Shown here: piece after piece, positions 37,065 through 45,977 of the stretch
Layout: the number at the start of each line of letters is the position of its first letter
Numbering within the stretch: position 1 is the first letter of the stretch
Program-made: the position numbers and the translations under genes
Source of the DNA: JANNUT01 sp046331425
GTDB taxonomy: Bacteria; Acidobacteriota; Polarisedimenticolia; J045
Reading direction: 5' to 3'
Assembly (NCBI GenBank): GCA_046331425.1
Contig: JAXLQU010000022.1
Location: 10,497 to 74,496 of the forward strand
DNA length: 64,000 bases
The notes under the pieces: generated by a model
Seen by the model: the letters and a program-made list of their open reading frames with translations, nothing else
Told to the model about the DNA's origin: nothing
The model's database searches: none

Positions 37065-37089
37065 CGATCGTTCCGAATCCTTGCGTAGA

Positions 37090-37242
37090 TCAGGGAGTGT
37101 CGACGCGGTTGATCGTCGTTGTATAGATACACGGACAGGTGCAGAGGTTGCTCGTCGTAGACGACGTGGAACAGCCTCCAGGCTTGCGACCGCGCTCCAA
37201 CTCCTCGACCTCCAAGCTGAGTGCCTCCAACTTCTTCTCCAT
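37090..37242 (-). CDS. RiPP precursor peptide, Cys/Ser/Thr-rich core (50 aa)
   Basis: This small gene is below usual calling thresholds. The ATG at 37242 follows GAGGAGGG at ideal spacing. The leader MEKKLEALSLEVEELERG is charged and helical; a Gly-Gly at residues 22-23 may mark the cleavage point. The core then reads CSTSSTTSNLCTCPC, followed by IYTTTINRVDTP. It has Cys at 24, 34, 36 and 38 and twelve Ser or Thr in 27 residues, the composition expected for a dehydrated, thioether- or pyridine-bridged peptide. It is the first gene of an operon with LanB and SpaB_C enzymes and has its own promoter-like sequence. Cleavage site and final structure are inferred. Confidence 0.85.
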   Translation of the reverse strand: MEKKLEALSLEVEELERGRKPGGCSTSSTTSNLCTCPCIYTTTINRVDTP

Positions 37243-37291
37243 ACGTACCCTCCTCGAAAACCTGCCGTGACGAACGGTCAGGGGACACGAG

Positions 37292-37321
37292 TTTCTACGC
37301 CTGTACGCGGGTCGCTGTCAA
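37292..37321 (-). promoter_or_regulatory. Sigma-70-like promoter of the RiPP operon
   Basis: On the minus strand a perfect -35 TTGACA (37321-37316) is separated by 18 bp from TAGAAA (37297-37292), four of six matches to a -10 box. Transcription would start near 37285, giving a leader of about 43 nt with the ribosome site GAGGAGGG at 37248-37255. Confidence 0.55.
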
Positions 37322-37473
37322 CGGCGAGATGGCGCCTGTTCGCGACATCAGAGCCCACAGGCTGCATGCCACCGTCAGGGGTCTCACACTGGCACACTCT
37401 CTTGTTCCGAGGCTCCTGCACAAGGATGCTCTGTAAGAGACTGTGCCACCTGCCAGGCCGCGAAAACTCTCAC

Positions 37474-39393
37474 TCATCGCCCGATCACCACCACACGCCG
37501 CTCGTTGCGATACCACGTACCACTACCCGCCGGCCCCAAGCGCCACACACGTTGCAACGGCGTATCGCCGCTCACATGCAAGTACCCACCATGCTGACCA
37601 CGTCGGTGATGCATCGGACACAACGCATCGCCGTTGTCGTGATGGTCGCTCCCACCGCGCGACTTGTAGTGGCGGTGATGCCATTCCACCCGCCGCGACG
37701 TGCACCCCGGCGCCTCGCAACGATGCCCCGAGCGCACAAAGACCTCGGATCGCGACGCCGAGCGCTTCTCGGCCACGTCATACACGGCACAAAACTCCTC
37801 CAGCAGCGCCAACAACCCCACCCACGCCGGCAATCGGCGCGAGGCAGAGGAAAACGTCCGGGCAGCACGCCATGACGGCAGTTCATCGCTCCCCACCGGC
37901 TGCGACCAGTCGCAACTTTCGGCATCGAGAGCGAGGTGGTGACGCCGCGATTCGATGCAGCTCGAGAAGTCGTTCGCCAATTCCACCGGCAATCGCAATC
38001 GCAACATGCTCCCTACCACCGGCACCAGCGGCCCATCGTCACAAGCCGCATGACCCGCACGTCGCACAGCGGCGGCCGTATCGCCCGGCCCACATCGCAG
38101 CGATGCTGACCACGCTTCATCCGACAGCGGCAACGGCGCTTCGGCCCGTCCCTCCACTGCACTGTTCCGCAACAGCGCGCGCTTCTCATCGCGTAGTCGC
38201 TTCACCGTGCAAGACCTCAGATGCGAAACCCACCGGGCTTCGCGCGCGGCATCGACGTATCCACGGCCAAGGATCTGCACCACCAGCAACGCTTTCTCGA
38301 GCCCAAATGCCCCATCCATGTAAGCCTGCTGTAGCAACCTGCGTCCTCGCAGCGCCCGTGCCACCCGCACGCGATCTTCGATGGTGGTGCGCGTCAACCC
38401 CAAGCGGTGCTCCGCGTAAGAGCCGATGCTTGCAAAGCCCAACTCACGCAGCGCGCCGCTATCGCTCATTTCGATGAGCAGCGCTGCCAGGTTGCGTTCG
38501 ATCATGTCGGCCGCACCAGCCAAGCATTTCAGTTGCCAGAGCATTTCCGTGTCGGTTCCACTGCCGGCGCGCAGCATTACGGCCTCGAGCGTTGCCAACA
38601 TCTCGACCGCAACCGCAATCGACGGCAGTTCCATGCCCGACGGTGGATCGACCGGATCGACCGGCGGATCGGCTGCGTGAAGCCACGCTTGGAAAACGTC
38701 CGGGGGCTTGTCGCTGGCAAACTCCTCCGCCACAAGCGCCTCGATGAACGACGTGACGGTGGCGTCGCCACCTTCGACCCGACGATACAGATCAAGCGCG
38801 CTCTCGAACGCAGCTCGCACGGGCGGCGGCGCCGGCATGGCCCAGAGCACGCGCGGCAACTCCTCGGCATCGTCGCCGTGCGCCGCCGATTCGATGCCTT
38901 GTCGCGATCGCGCCTCTTCATCGATCGACCGCAACCCCTCAGCAGCAGGGTCATGCGCCGCAGTGCGCACAGCCTCCCGCAATCGGCTCACCGTCACGCG
39001 GCGAGCGCGCGCCACCCACACCGCGATCGTCTGATCGGTCGCCACTTGCTCGATCAACATCGCCTTGCAGAGCCCGATTGGCGCGCCCCCGTCGGCGCCC
39101 GTCACCGCGTCGCGCAACGCTGGTAGCCGCTTCACCGCGCCATACAGTGCGGCATGACTACGCAGCCACTTGCTGGTTCGTTCGAGTCGCTCGCGCGTGA
39201 AATCGTGCAGCGACGCGGCGCCTGCGCGGCGCCACGATTCATCTCTGACCACCGCGGCGCATACCTTCGACAACGGCAGCAGCACCTGTATCGACTGCGC
39301 AGCGAGCCGGCATGCGACGGCATCGGCATTCACGGCTCTTAGCCATGGCGAGAGGACTGACGGCGTGATTGAACGTGAGGTTGTTGTGGACAC
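37474..39393 (-). CDS. HNH endonuclease with DUF222-like N-terminal region
   Basis: The long N-terminal region is helical and DUF222/13E12-like, with FASIGSYAEHRLGLTRTTIEDR near the middle. The C-terminal HNH domain reads RSGHRCEAPGCTSRRVEWHH, followed by KSRGGSDHHDNGDALCPMHH with two zinc Cys pairs and catalytic His. The GTG at 39393 is favoured over the ATG at 39573, as the extra N-terminal segment has atypical composition and lies in an AT-richer promoter region. This gives 639 residues. Such genes are common as multicopy, poorly understood nucleases, possibly linked to mobile or defence DNA. It is upstream of the RiPP operon on the same strand but separated by 230 bp and a promoter. Confidence 0.8.
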   Translation of the reverse strand: MSTTTSRSITPSVLSPWLRAVNADAVACRLAAQSIQVLLPLSKVCAAVVRDESWRRAGAASLHDFTRERLERTSKWLRSHAALYGAVKRLPALRDAVTGADGGAPIGLCKAMLIEQVATDQTIAVWVARARRVTVSRLREAVRTAAHDPAAEGLRSIDEEARSRQGIESAAHGDDAEELPRVLWAMPAPPPVRAAFESALDLYRRVEGGDATVTSFIEALVAEEFASDKPPDVFQAWLHAADPPVDPVDPPSGMELPSIAVAVEMLATLEAVMLRAGSGTDTEMLWQLKCLAGAADMIERNLAALLIEMSDSGALRELGFASIGSYAEHRLGLTRTTIEDRVRVARALRGRRLLQQAYMDGAFGLEKALLVVQILGRGYVDAAREARWVSHLRSCTVKRLRDEKRALLRNSAVEGRAEAPLPLSDEAWSASLRCGPGDTAAAVRRAGHAACDDGPLVPVVGSMLRLRLPVELANDFSSCIESRRHHLALDAESCDWSQPVGSDELPSWRAARTFSSASRRLPAWVGLLALLEEFCAVYDVAEKRSASRSEVFVRSGHRCEAPGCTSRRVEWHHRHYKSRGGSDHHDNGDALCPMHHRRGQHGGYLHVSGDTPLQRVWRLGPAGSGTWYRNERRVVVIGR

Positions 39394-39924
39394 GCGGCAC
39401 CTTTGAAGTGCGATCAATGTACAAGCGATACGCACGAACAACAATCGAAAGTGCATCGTGAACGAAGAAATATTTTGCGCACGCGAGATGAAATCATTAC
39501 GAGTGCAACGTTGCATCTCACGCGCGTCGCGCTGATCAGGTCGTATCGGCACAAAGGTGGATCGAACTCGCAATGACGTGTGTGATTCGAGGTCGTCCTG
39601 TCTGAGCGATCAACGCGTGTCGCTGGCGTCGGATCCGGCGTCGTTCACAGAGTCGGCGTTGACCGGCGGCCGGTTGAGAGTCGTCGCCAGAGTGAGCCCT
39701 GATGGGTGCCGCGAAAGCACGAGTCTTTCACCGACTGACGGCGGCTATCGGTGATACGCCGACTTGACCGGCCCATGCCGGATCCAGCGCGAAGGACCCG
39801 CTGCGGGACGCGCTGTCAAGATCCGATCCGCCCTCGATCTGAAAAAGTTCGCAAACGAGGCCGCCATTGCGAACTGCTGTCGTAATCTGTCGCACCTGCG
39901 GCCGCCGCCGCACCGGAGGATTCA
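39394..39924. other. Intergenic region between divergent HNH nuclease and epimerase-like gene
   Basis: This region of about 530 bp is locally AT-richer than its surroundings (39410-39510). It contains the palindrome GCAACGTTGC flanked by imperfect repeats (CGCGAGATG and CATCTCACGCG), perhaps an operator for the nuclease gene. The remaining part shows no gene that can be supported. Confidence 0.35.
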
Positions 39925-41064
39925 ATGCCACGCACGCGACGCGATTTCCTGAAACTCGGTTCGGCAGCTGCCGGATCGATGCTGCTAGCTTCCAGCGAGT
40001 ACACACGCTTCTGGGCCGAGCCGGCCGGCAAATCGCTCAAGATCCTGGTCTTCGGGGGAACAGGTTTCCTTGGCCCCGGCGTGATCGACGCCGCGGTCGC
40101 GCGCGGGCACGTGGTGAGCATGTTCAATCGCGGCAAGACCAACCCGGCGCTCTACCCGAATCTCGAAAAGCTGAAAGGTGATCGTGACCCCGACAAGGAC
40201 GAGGGGATCAAGGCGTTGGTCGATCGCAAGTGGGACGTCGTGATCGACGACACTGGCTACTACCCGCGAATGGTCAAGGCCAGCGCCACGACACTGGCGC
40301 CGAACGTGCGTCAGTACATCTACGTGTCGTCGATCTCGGCGTATGCGAGCAACGCGACAGAGAATGCCGACGAAACCGCCCCGCTTGCGAAGCTGGAAGA
40401 CCCCAAGGTCGAAACGATGGGCGATGGGTATCAGTTCTACGGCGGCCTGAAGGCGCTGTGCGAGCAAGCGGTGAGTGAGGCGTTGCCGGGTCGCACCACG
40501 ATCGTGCGACCGGGGTTCATCGTCGGCCCCAACGACAGAACCGATCGCTTCACATGGTGGCCGGTGCGCGTCGCTCGAGGCGGCGAGATGATTGCGCCCG
40601 GCGCGCCGACCGATCCGGTGCAAATCATCGACGTGCGCGATCTTGGCGCGTGGTTGGTGTTGCTTGCCGAGAAGAACACGATCGGCACGTTCAATGCGGT
40701 TGGCCCCAAGGGCAAGCTGACGATGCAGCAAATGATCGACGCCTGCCGAGCCGCCACCAAGGTCGACCCCAAGCTCACGTGGATCTCGTCGGAGTTCATG
40801 CTCGAGCAGGGCGAGAACGGCGACGGGCAAATTCCGATTTGGTTGCCCTACACCGGCGAGTACAAGGGATTCCACACCTGGAGCAACGCGCGCGCGATCA
40901 AAGCGGGGCTGACGTTCCGCCCGATCCTCGATACCACGCGCGATACCTTGGCGTGGTTCCGTTCGTTGCCGGCCGAGCGCCAAGCGAAGATGGGCGCCGG
41001 CCTGTCGCCCGAAGCTGAGAACAGGATTCTCGCCGCGTGGCACGCGAAGCAGACCAAAGGATAG
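39925..41064 (+). CDS. Tat-exported NAD-dependent epimerase/dehydratase-like protein
   Basis: This 379-residue extended short-chain dehydrogenase has a Tat signal (RTRRDFLKLGSAAAGSMLL). The nucleotide-binding motif is LVFGGTGFLGPGV, and the catalytic pair is in YGGLK near residue 173. A Tat signal on a nucleotide-binding enzyme is uncommon and implies folding with cofactor before export. TIVRPGFIVGPND and IIDVRDLGAW are typical of NDP-sugar epimerase relatives; the substrate is unknown. The ATG follows GGAGGA at good spacing. It appears monocistronic. Confidence 0.88.
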   Translation: MPRTRRDFLKLGSAAAGSMLLASSEYTRFWAEPAGKSLKILVFGGTGFLGPGVIDAAVARGHVVSMFNRGKTNPALYPNLEKLKGDRDPDKDEGIKALVDRKWDVVIDDTGYYPRMVKASATTLAPNVRQYIYVSSISAYASNATENADETAPLAKLEDPKVETMGDGYQFYGGLKALCEQAVSEALPGRTTIVRPGFIVGPNDRTDRFTWWPVRVARGGEMIAPGAPTDPVQIIDVRDLGAWLVLLAEKNTIGTFNAVGPKGKLTMQQMIDACRAATKVDPKLTWISSEFMLEQGENGDGQIPIWLPYTGEYKGFHTWSNARAIKAGLTFRPILDTTRDTLAWFRSLPAERQAKMGAGLSPEAENRILAAWHAKQTKG

Positions 41065-41293
41065 AACACGAGGCGTAATCCTTCGCTCAACCTGCCGTTG
41101 TTCCCAACCTGCACATGAGATCAAAATCCCTCGCTATTCGTGTGCCTCTTGCTGTCGCGTAGAAACCTCCCCGAGATTGCGGGCCGGGTTCGAGTCGCGC
41201 GAGAAGGAGTCGAGCAGGCGGGGTGCCGTCACGCCTCTGCTCGGTCTGCCGTTCTCGAACAAAGGCCTTCGGTACACGCACGAATAGTTACCG

Positions 41294-41758
41294 TCAGTCG
41301 AAACGCCACAATGGAGCGCCGAACTCCTTCTCCACTTCTGGTGTGGCACCTAAGGATGGCAAACCAACATCGACGCGAAATACTGCCAGGGAGTGTGTGG
41401 CAACTTCCGGTTCTCCAGGAGGAGCTTGATTGAATCTCGTGTAGACGATCCAACGCTCAGAGCTCCCGAGTTGTAGGGCTGACAATCCATCCAGCAACTC
41501 CTGTGCCTGCAACCTGTACGAGACGAGAAAGCCCTGAGGCAGATCATCAAGAGTTCGAGTTACGAACGTTTGCGGCCCGTGCCCGCATCCCTCGGAGGAG
41601 TTCTCAGGCCATAGCCAAACACCTGACAGCAGACACACGAGCGCCCGACCGATGGTCCCAGCATCACCACGAGGAATACATCTGGAGATTGCTGTCACTG
41701 CTTGTTCCTGATCGATCTTCAGTGAATCGTCGAGCGCAATCTCGATACCGACCAGCAA
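41294..41758 (-). CDS. Hypothetical protein, possibly exported
   Basis: This frame of up to 154 residues has protein-like composition, notably FLVSYRLQAQELLDGLSALQ and ERWIVYTRFNQAPPGEPEVA. A hydrophobic stretch (ALVCLLSGVWLWPE) could be an export signal if the real start lies just upstream of it. I recognise no family, and the start is uncertain. It lies alone in a ~1-kb region between larger genes. The remaining stretch 41759-42102 shows no supportable gene. Confidence 0.45.
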   Translation of the reverse strand: MLVGIEIALDDSLKIDQEQAVTAISRCIPRGDAGTIGRALVCLLSGVWLWPENSSEGCGHGPQTFVTRTLDDLPQGFLVSYRLQAQELLDGLSALQLGSSERWIVYTRFNQAPPGEPEVATHSLAVFRVDVGLPSLGATPEVEKEFGAPLWRFD

Positions 41759-42102
41759 CGGCCCGACCGCGTCACAGTAAACGTAGACCGGGAATCGTCC
41801 CCATCCTGGTAGTTCTCGTCGGGGGAGGACGTCAGGACCACTGAAGCTCCGCCGTTTCAGCCTCCGCCGAAACAGGGCAACTTCACCTTTCGAGCTTCAC
41901 GACTCTCCGCCAGTCCCTCGATCCGACGAGCCTCAGCAGGATGTCGCCCAACAGTAGACGGACCCCCGCACCCGACAATCGCTTCATCGCGTCATGATCA
42001 ACATCAACCCTTCGCATCGCCCCCCGCAATCAAACACAACACGTCGAAACCTCATCTCGACTTTCACTCATCTCAACCAGTCGCTCGACCCTCCCTCAAC
42101 AA

Positions 42103-43842
42103 CTACTGAAGCACGCGCACTTCACGCGCTTGCGCCGACGACGGAGCAAGCGCGATCAGCTCGCTCGCCTCGCGCCTGGCCTCCTCGCGATGGCCGGCCG
42201 CGGCCAGCGCGCGAGCCAGCAGCAATCGCAGGTCGAGATTCCCCGGCGCAACCGCTTTGGCCCGCATCAACGCATCGACAGCCTCGTCCAACAGCGGCGC
42301 TTGCTGTACCGGTGACACACTGCGCGCCAAAGACAAAGCGGTCAGCGCAAGGTTGTACAGCGCCGGCCAATGCCGGGGATCGTCGGCAATCGCCGCGCGA
42401 AACGTCTCGTAGGCCGCAGCATCTGCTTGCGCGCCACCGCGTCGCCGCTGCAGCGATCCAAGATTGTTGCGCAACGCGGCTCGCGCCTTGCCGTCGATTG
42501 CCAACTCGATCCCGCGACGATACGACGACTCGGCCTCGCTGTAGCGCTGCAATGCGGCAAGTTCCCGGCCGAGCATGGCGTACGGAATATGGTGCGTTGG
42601 CGCAGAGTCGCGCGCCGCGGTCCACAGCGCGAGTGGATCACGCCAGACAGTTTGGTGCACAACGGTTTGCCAACTCCCCAGTGCCGCGACGAGAAGCACC
42701 ACCATCAGAGCTGCCGCGCGCGGGAGTCGACGTGCGCCGAATAGAACCATGGCGATCAGCGCACCGGCGCTCGGCAAATACAGGTAGCGTTCGGCGACCG
42801 GCAAGTACGTGACGCCCATCAACGGAACACACAACGCCGGCACAAGCGCGGCAAGCAGCAACACGATGCCGACCGCTTCAGGCGCGTTGTGGCCACGACG
42901 CCACGCGCGCCACAACAGCGCGAGCAGCGCGGCTGCCGCCAGAGCACCCACGACACCCAACACCACGCCCCCCGCTGACGGCACAAACGGCGACTGCGGC
43001 AGCGGCCAGGCCAGATTTCGCAGGTACCAACCCAAGGCAGGAAGCACGGCCCATGGCTGCGCCTCGATGCTGCTCAGCGAGTTGGCGGAAGCCGACTGCG
43101 CCATGCCATGCAGCGCGAGCGCACGCAGCAACACGTACAACACAAGTGGCACCGCAAGCACGAGCCAGCGGCGAAATCGAGAGGTGACGGCCGCATCATC
43201 GCCAAGCGCAATGTCGAGCCAAAGCAACAGCGGTATCGCGGCGATGCCGGTCTCCTTCGATAGCAGCGCCGCCAACAGACACACTATCGACAACGCCAGT
43301 CGCACCGCTCCGCCGCGCTGCAACCGCACCAGGTACGACCACGCCGCGAAACAGACGAACGCGGTGGCCATGACATCGGCGCGTCCGGTGATGGCGGCGA
43401 CAGCGTCGACATGAATCGGTGCGGTGGCAAACAGCAATGCAACCGCAGCGGCCAGGCTGGTGGCGCGGCGCTCGGTGAAAGCCAGAGCCAGCGCCAAGCG
43501 TCGAGCGAAGCCGAAGAGCGCAAGGCATGCCAAGGCATGCCACAACACTGTCGTGAGATGGAAGGTGCGTGCCGGTGGTGCGGTGTTGACCAATCGTTGA
43601 TCGACGAGGTAGCTAACGATCACCAGCGGCCGATAGTAGACCGGCGCCAACTCGGGGATATCTGTAGGCGGGAAGAACGCAAGGCGCCACGAGTCAAGCC
43701 GTGGCAACTGCTGCTGAAGCACGACCGGATCGTCCCACACCAAACCGAAGTTGCGGGCCGGCGCGTAGAGCGCTGCCGCGATCAGTGCAATGACGGCTGC
43801 AAGCAGGAGGGCGCGTGTGGGCACGGCGGCATTGTGCCGCAC
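42103..43842 (-). CDS. TMTC-like multi-membrane protein with C-terminal TPR repeats
   Basis: The first ~400 residues form about ten hydrophobic helices, beginning LLLAAVIALIAAALYAPARNFG. They carry early acidic motif LVWDDPVVL and YRPLVIVSYLVD, like the GT-C-type fold of TMTC O-mannosyltransferase relatives and other bacterial TPR membrane proteins. VAERYLYLPSAGALIAM is a family hallmark. The C-terminus has TPRs (AMLGRELAALQRYSEAESSYRR, in part). Bacterial members are of uncertain function; a lipid-linked sugar transferase is possible. Start candidates are GTG 43842 and GTG 43824; the first lies 7 bp after the VWA gene stop, so both genes are probably one transcript. Confidence 0.8.
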   Translation of the reverse strand: MRHNAAVPTRALLLAAVIALIAAALYAPARNFGLVWDDPVVLQQQLPRLDSWRLAFFPPTDIPELAPVYYRPLVIVSYLVDQRLVNTAPPARTFHLTTVLWHALACLALFGFARRLALALAFTERRATSLAAAVALLFATAPIHVDAVAAITGRADVMATAFVCFAAWSYLVRLQRGGAVRLALSIVCLLAALLSKETGIAAIPLLLWLDIALGDDAAVTSRFRRWLVLAVPLVLYVLLRALALHGMAQSASANSLSSIEAQPWAVLPALGWYLRNLAWPLPQSPFVPSAGGVVLGVVGALAAAALLALLWRAWRRGHNAPEAVGIVLLLAALVPALCVPLMGVTYLPVAERYLYLPSAGALIAMVLFGARRLPRAAALMVVLLVAALGSWQTVVHQTVWRDPLALWTAARDSAPTHHIPYAMLGRELAALQRYSEAESSYRRGIELAIDGKARAALRNNLGSLQRRRGGAQADAAAYETFRAAIADDPRHWPALYNLALTALSLARSVSPVQQAPLLDEAVDALMRAKAVAPGNLDLRLLLARALAAAGHREEARREASELIALAPSSAQAREVRVLQ

Positions 43843-43849
43843 GTCGCGC

Positions 43850-45463
43850 TCAAAGTGAGCGCTGCAAGGTAGAAACTCGCGCCCGTAGCTCGTGCGACGC
43901 AGGGAAGTCAGGGTCCAAGACGGTGTCGAGAACACTGCGCAGCAACGCGGGCGGCGACTCACCGAACCAACGCTCATCGCGCATCCGTTCGAGACAACGC
44001 AGCATCTGAAAACGCACTGGATCGGAGCTGGACCGCCACAGCAACGCATGCCCGGCCAACTCCGCAACAGTGTCGAACGCGGCGCTGCGCCAGGCCTGCG
44101 ATTCGGTCTTGCCTCGCGTTGCGGCATGCAGTTGTTGGTAGATCGCCTCGACCTCGTCGACCCCGCGACCGTCGGCCGCGACCCGCCTGAGTGCGGCGAT
44201 TCGATCACTCTCAGGAAGATCGCGATCGGCCATCATCGAGACGGCAATCTCGCGCGGAGTCGGTTCGGGTCGCGCCCTCACCGGGTAACTCAACGTGCCG
44301 CCGTGCGGAGGCTCCAGTGCAAGGCCGCGTTCCATCGACAATCGCAGGTCCGAGGGCGGTTCGATCTCGAGCAAGATACGAGCGCGCAATCGTTCGAACA
44401 GATCGCCGCCGAGCAATCGTTCGGGATAGGCGGTCGCGACGTAACTCGCGCCGCCCGACAGCGGACCGAGTGCGCGAAACGCTTGTTCGTTGCCGCCTGC
44501 GGGGAGGATCAAACAAAAGATCGGGATGCCGCCGCCGGTGGCCAAGCGCAAGAGTGCTGCGCCGGGCAGTATGCCGTTGCTCGTGTCGTTGCCATCGCTC
44601 ACCACGATCAGCGCGTATCCATCCTCGCGACCGGCGACGCGATCGCGTTGACGCAACGCCACCAGCGATTCCAATTCGGTGCTGATCGAGCGATAGAGGG
44701 AGGTAGAACCCTCGGGCCGGAGCGTGGTGAGTGCCTTCTCGATCGCCGGCATTGCGGTGACGAAGCCGTCGGTCAACGGGCGTGTCACGCCGGCGAATGC
44801 GGTGAGTCGAAACCGAACTTCGATACCGGCGGTCGGGTCGGCGGCGGCACGCAAGCTATCGCCCAAACGCGCGAGCGCTAAATCTAGATGCAGCCCAGGC
44901 GTCGAGACGCTGGCGCTCTCGTCGATCAACACGCCCACGTTCAACCTGCCGCGCAGTGCGATCCGTTCGACGCGCGTCACGCGGCAGGGCTTTCCGCCCA
45001 GGCGGCACACGATGGTCTCGGGATGGGCGACCAGCGATTCCACCCACGAGTTCTCACCGGATACCGAGGCCTGAATGGAAATCCGCTGCGCCGCCTCGAC
45101 CGTGGTGTCGGGCTCGAGCAGTTCGCGGGTTTGCACCCGCTGCTCGTCGATCAGCCGGCCGTCACGATCGCGCAGCCGCGCGATCACCGTTTCAGAAGAG
45201 AGATCGCGCCAGGCATCGAACTGGCAAACGCCGGGAGCGGGCGGGCCATACGTGGTGCAGATCGGCTCGGACTCTTGGTCCGGCCCGCGCCGCACGCTCA
45301 ACTCGAACGTTGCATCGAGCGGGCCGCGGACCTGCACGTCGGTGCGGCCGTAGAGTATCTGGTCGGCGCGCGGAGACACGATTTCCAAGGGCTGCGCGCG
45401 CACGACCCCGCAGGCCGCGGCAATCGGCACAAAACTGACGAATCCTCGCAGCCAGGCGGTCAT
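43850..45463 (-). CDS. Exported VWA-domain protein
   Basis: This 537-residue protein starts MTAWLRGFVSFVPIAAACGVV with an export signal. It has a von Willebrand A domain at residues about 165-370 whose MIDAS motif VGVLIDESASVS (DxSxS) is intact, followed by GSTSLYRSI and VVSDGNDTSNG. The rest is alpha-helical and unassigned. Proteins of this style (VWFA-related) occur in Acidobacteria and myxobacteria. The ATG at 45463 is 22 bp from the divergent start of the toxin-like gene. The open frame extends antisense over that gene, but the extension has no support. Confidence 0.82.
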   Translation of the reverse strand: MTAWLRGFVSFVPIAAACGVVRAQPLEIVSPRADQILYGRTDVQVRGPLDATFELSVRRGPDQESEPICTTYGPPAPGVCQFDAWRDLSSETVIARLRDRDGRLIDEQRVQTRELLEPDTTVEAAQRISIQASVSGENSWVESLVAHPETIVCRLGGKPCRVTRVERIALRGRLNVGVLIDESASVSTPGLHLDLALARLGDSLRAAADPTAGIEVRFRLTAFAGVTRPLTDGFVTAMPAIEKALTTLRPEGSTSLYRSISTELESLVALRQRDRVAGREDGYALIVVSDGNDTSNGILPGAALLRLATGGGIPIFCLILPAGGNEQAFRALGPLSGGASYVATAYPERLLGGDLFERLRARILLEIEPPSDLRLSMERGLALEPPHGGTLSYPVRARPEPTPREIAVSMMADRDLPESDRIAALRRVAADGRGVDEVEAIYQQLHAATRGKTESQAWRSAAFDTVAELAGHALLWRSSSDPVRFQMLRCLERMRDERWFGESPPALLRSVLDTVLDPDFPASHELRARVSTLQRSL

Positions 45464-45470
45464 CTCGGCT

Positions 45471-45481
45471 GGTACAGTACC
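45471..45481. promoter_or_regulatory. 11-bp palindrome between divergent start codons
   Basis: GGTACAGTACC is a perfect palindrome around one base, within the 22 bp that separate two divergent ATGs. There is no room for conventional promoters, so these must lie inside the opposite coding regions. An operator function is speculative. Confidence 0.25.
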
Positions 45482-45485
45482 GGCG

Positions 45486-45977
45486 ATGCCCCGTTCTGCG
45501 AACCCCTTTCCTAGGCTGCTCATGCTGTGTGCGATCTGCGCCGCGCTGCTGTGCGGGGTGCGCTGCGATTCCGCGCCACCCTCCGCTCTCGGGCCGCCGC
45601 CCGCGAGTCGGCCGGCGGTCACCGCGCCCGGATCGCCGCAGTTGGCAGCATCGGAAGTCGCCGGCACAGGCGTTTCCTCGCTGCATTCCGAGATTGGCTT
45701 TCGCAGCGCGCGCCTGCTGGACGAGCACTTCCACAAACACGGGCGCGAATTCGGTGCGACATCGCCAGAGCAGTATCTGCAACTCGCGCAAGCGCTGCGC
45801 GATGCCCCGGTGGGCGGCAGCGTGCTCGAGATCGTACGAGGCGATGGTGCCGTTTCGCGTTTCGACAAAGCTTCGGGTGCGTTCATCGCTTTCGAGGCCA
45901 ACGGCACGATACGCACCTTCTTCCGGCCCAACGATGGCGAACGCTACTTCCATCGTCAGGCTCAGCGGAGACGTTGA
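45486..45977 (+). CDS. Exported protein with BECR-like RNase-toxin C-terminal pattern
   Basis: This 163-residue protein has a Sec-type signal (LLMLCAICAALLCGVRC), a Pro/Ala linker and a compact C-terminal domain of about 90 residues. Its pattern, HFHKHGREFG then SVLEIVRGDGAVSRFDK, AFIAFEANGTIRTFFRP, resembles RNase domains of polymorphic and CdiA-type toxins with the barnase/EndoU/colicin/RelE fold. The His of HKHGREFG and the Arg/Thr of IRTFF would be candidate catalytic residues. The assignment comes from memory of the motif, not a search. The stop shares a base with the next gene (TGATG), the arrangement expected for a toxin and its partner. Confidence 0.55.
   Translation: MPRSANPFPRLLMLCAICAALLCGVRCDSAPPSALGPPPASRPAVTAPGSPQLAASEVAGTGVSSLHSEIGFRSARLLDEHFHKHGREFGATSPEQYLQLAQALRDAPVGGSVLEIVRGDGAVSRFDKASGAFIAFEANGTIRTFFRPNDGERYFHRQAQRRR

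Noticed and set aside
37061..37288. 75-residue minus-strand frame overlapping the RiPP precursor
   Set aside because: The other frame has the strong ribosome site and a Cys/Ser/Thr-rich core next to LanB genes; this one is its shadow.
37295..37516. Possible second precursor upstream of the first
   Set aside because: The frame has no leader similarity, no Cys-rich core and no ribosome site, and it spans the promoter region.
41994..42812. 272-residue plus-strand frame
   Set aside because: It is antisense to the TPR end of a TMTC-like gene and is mostly Arg, Pro and Ala.
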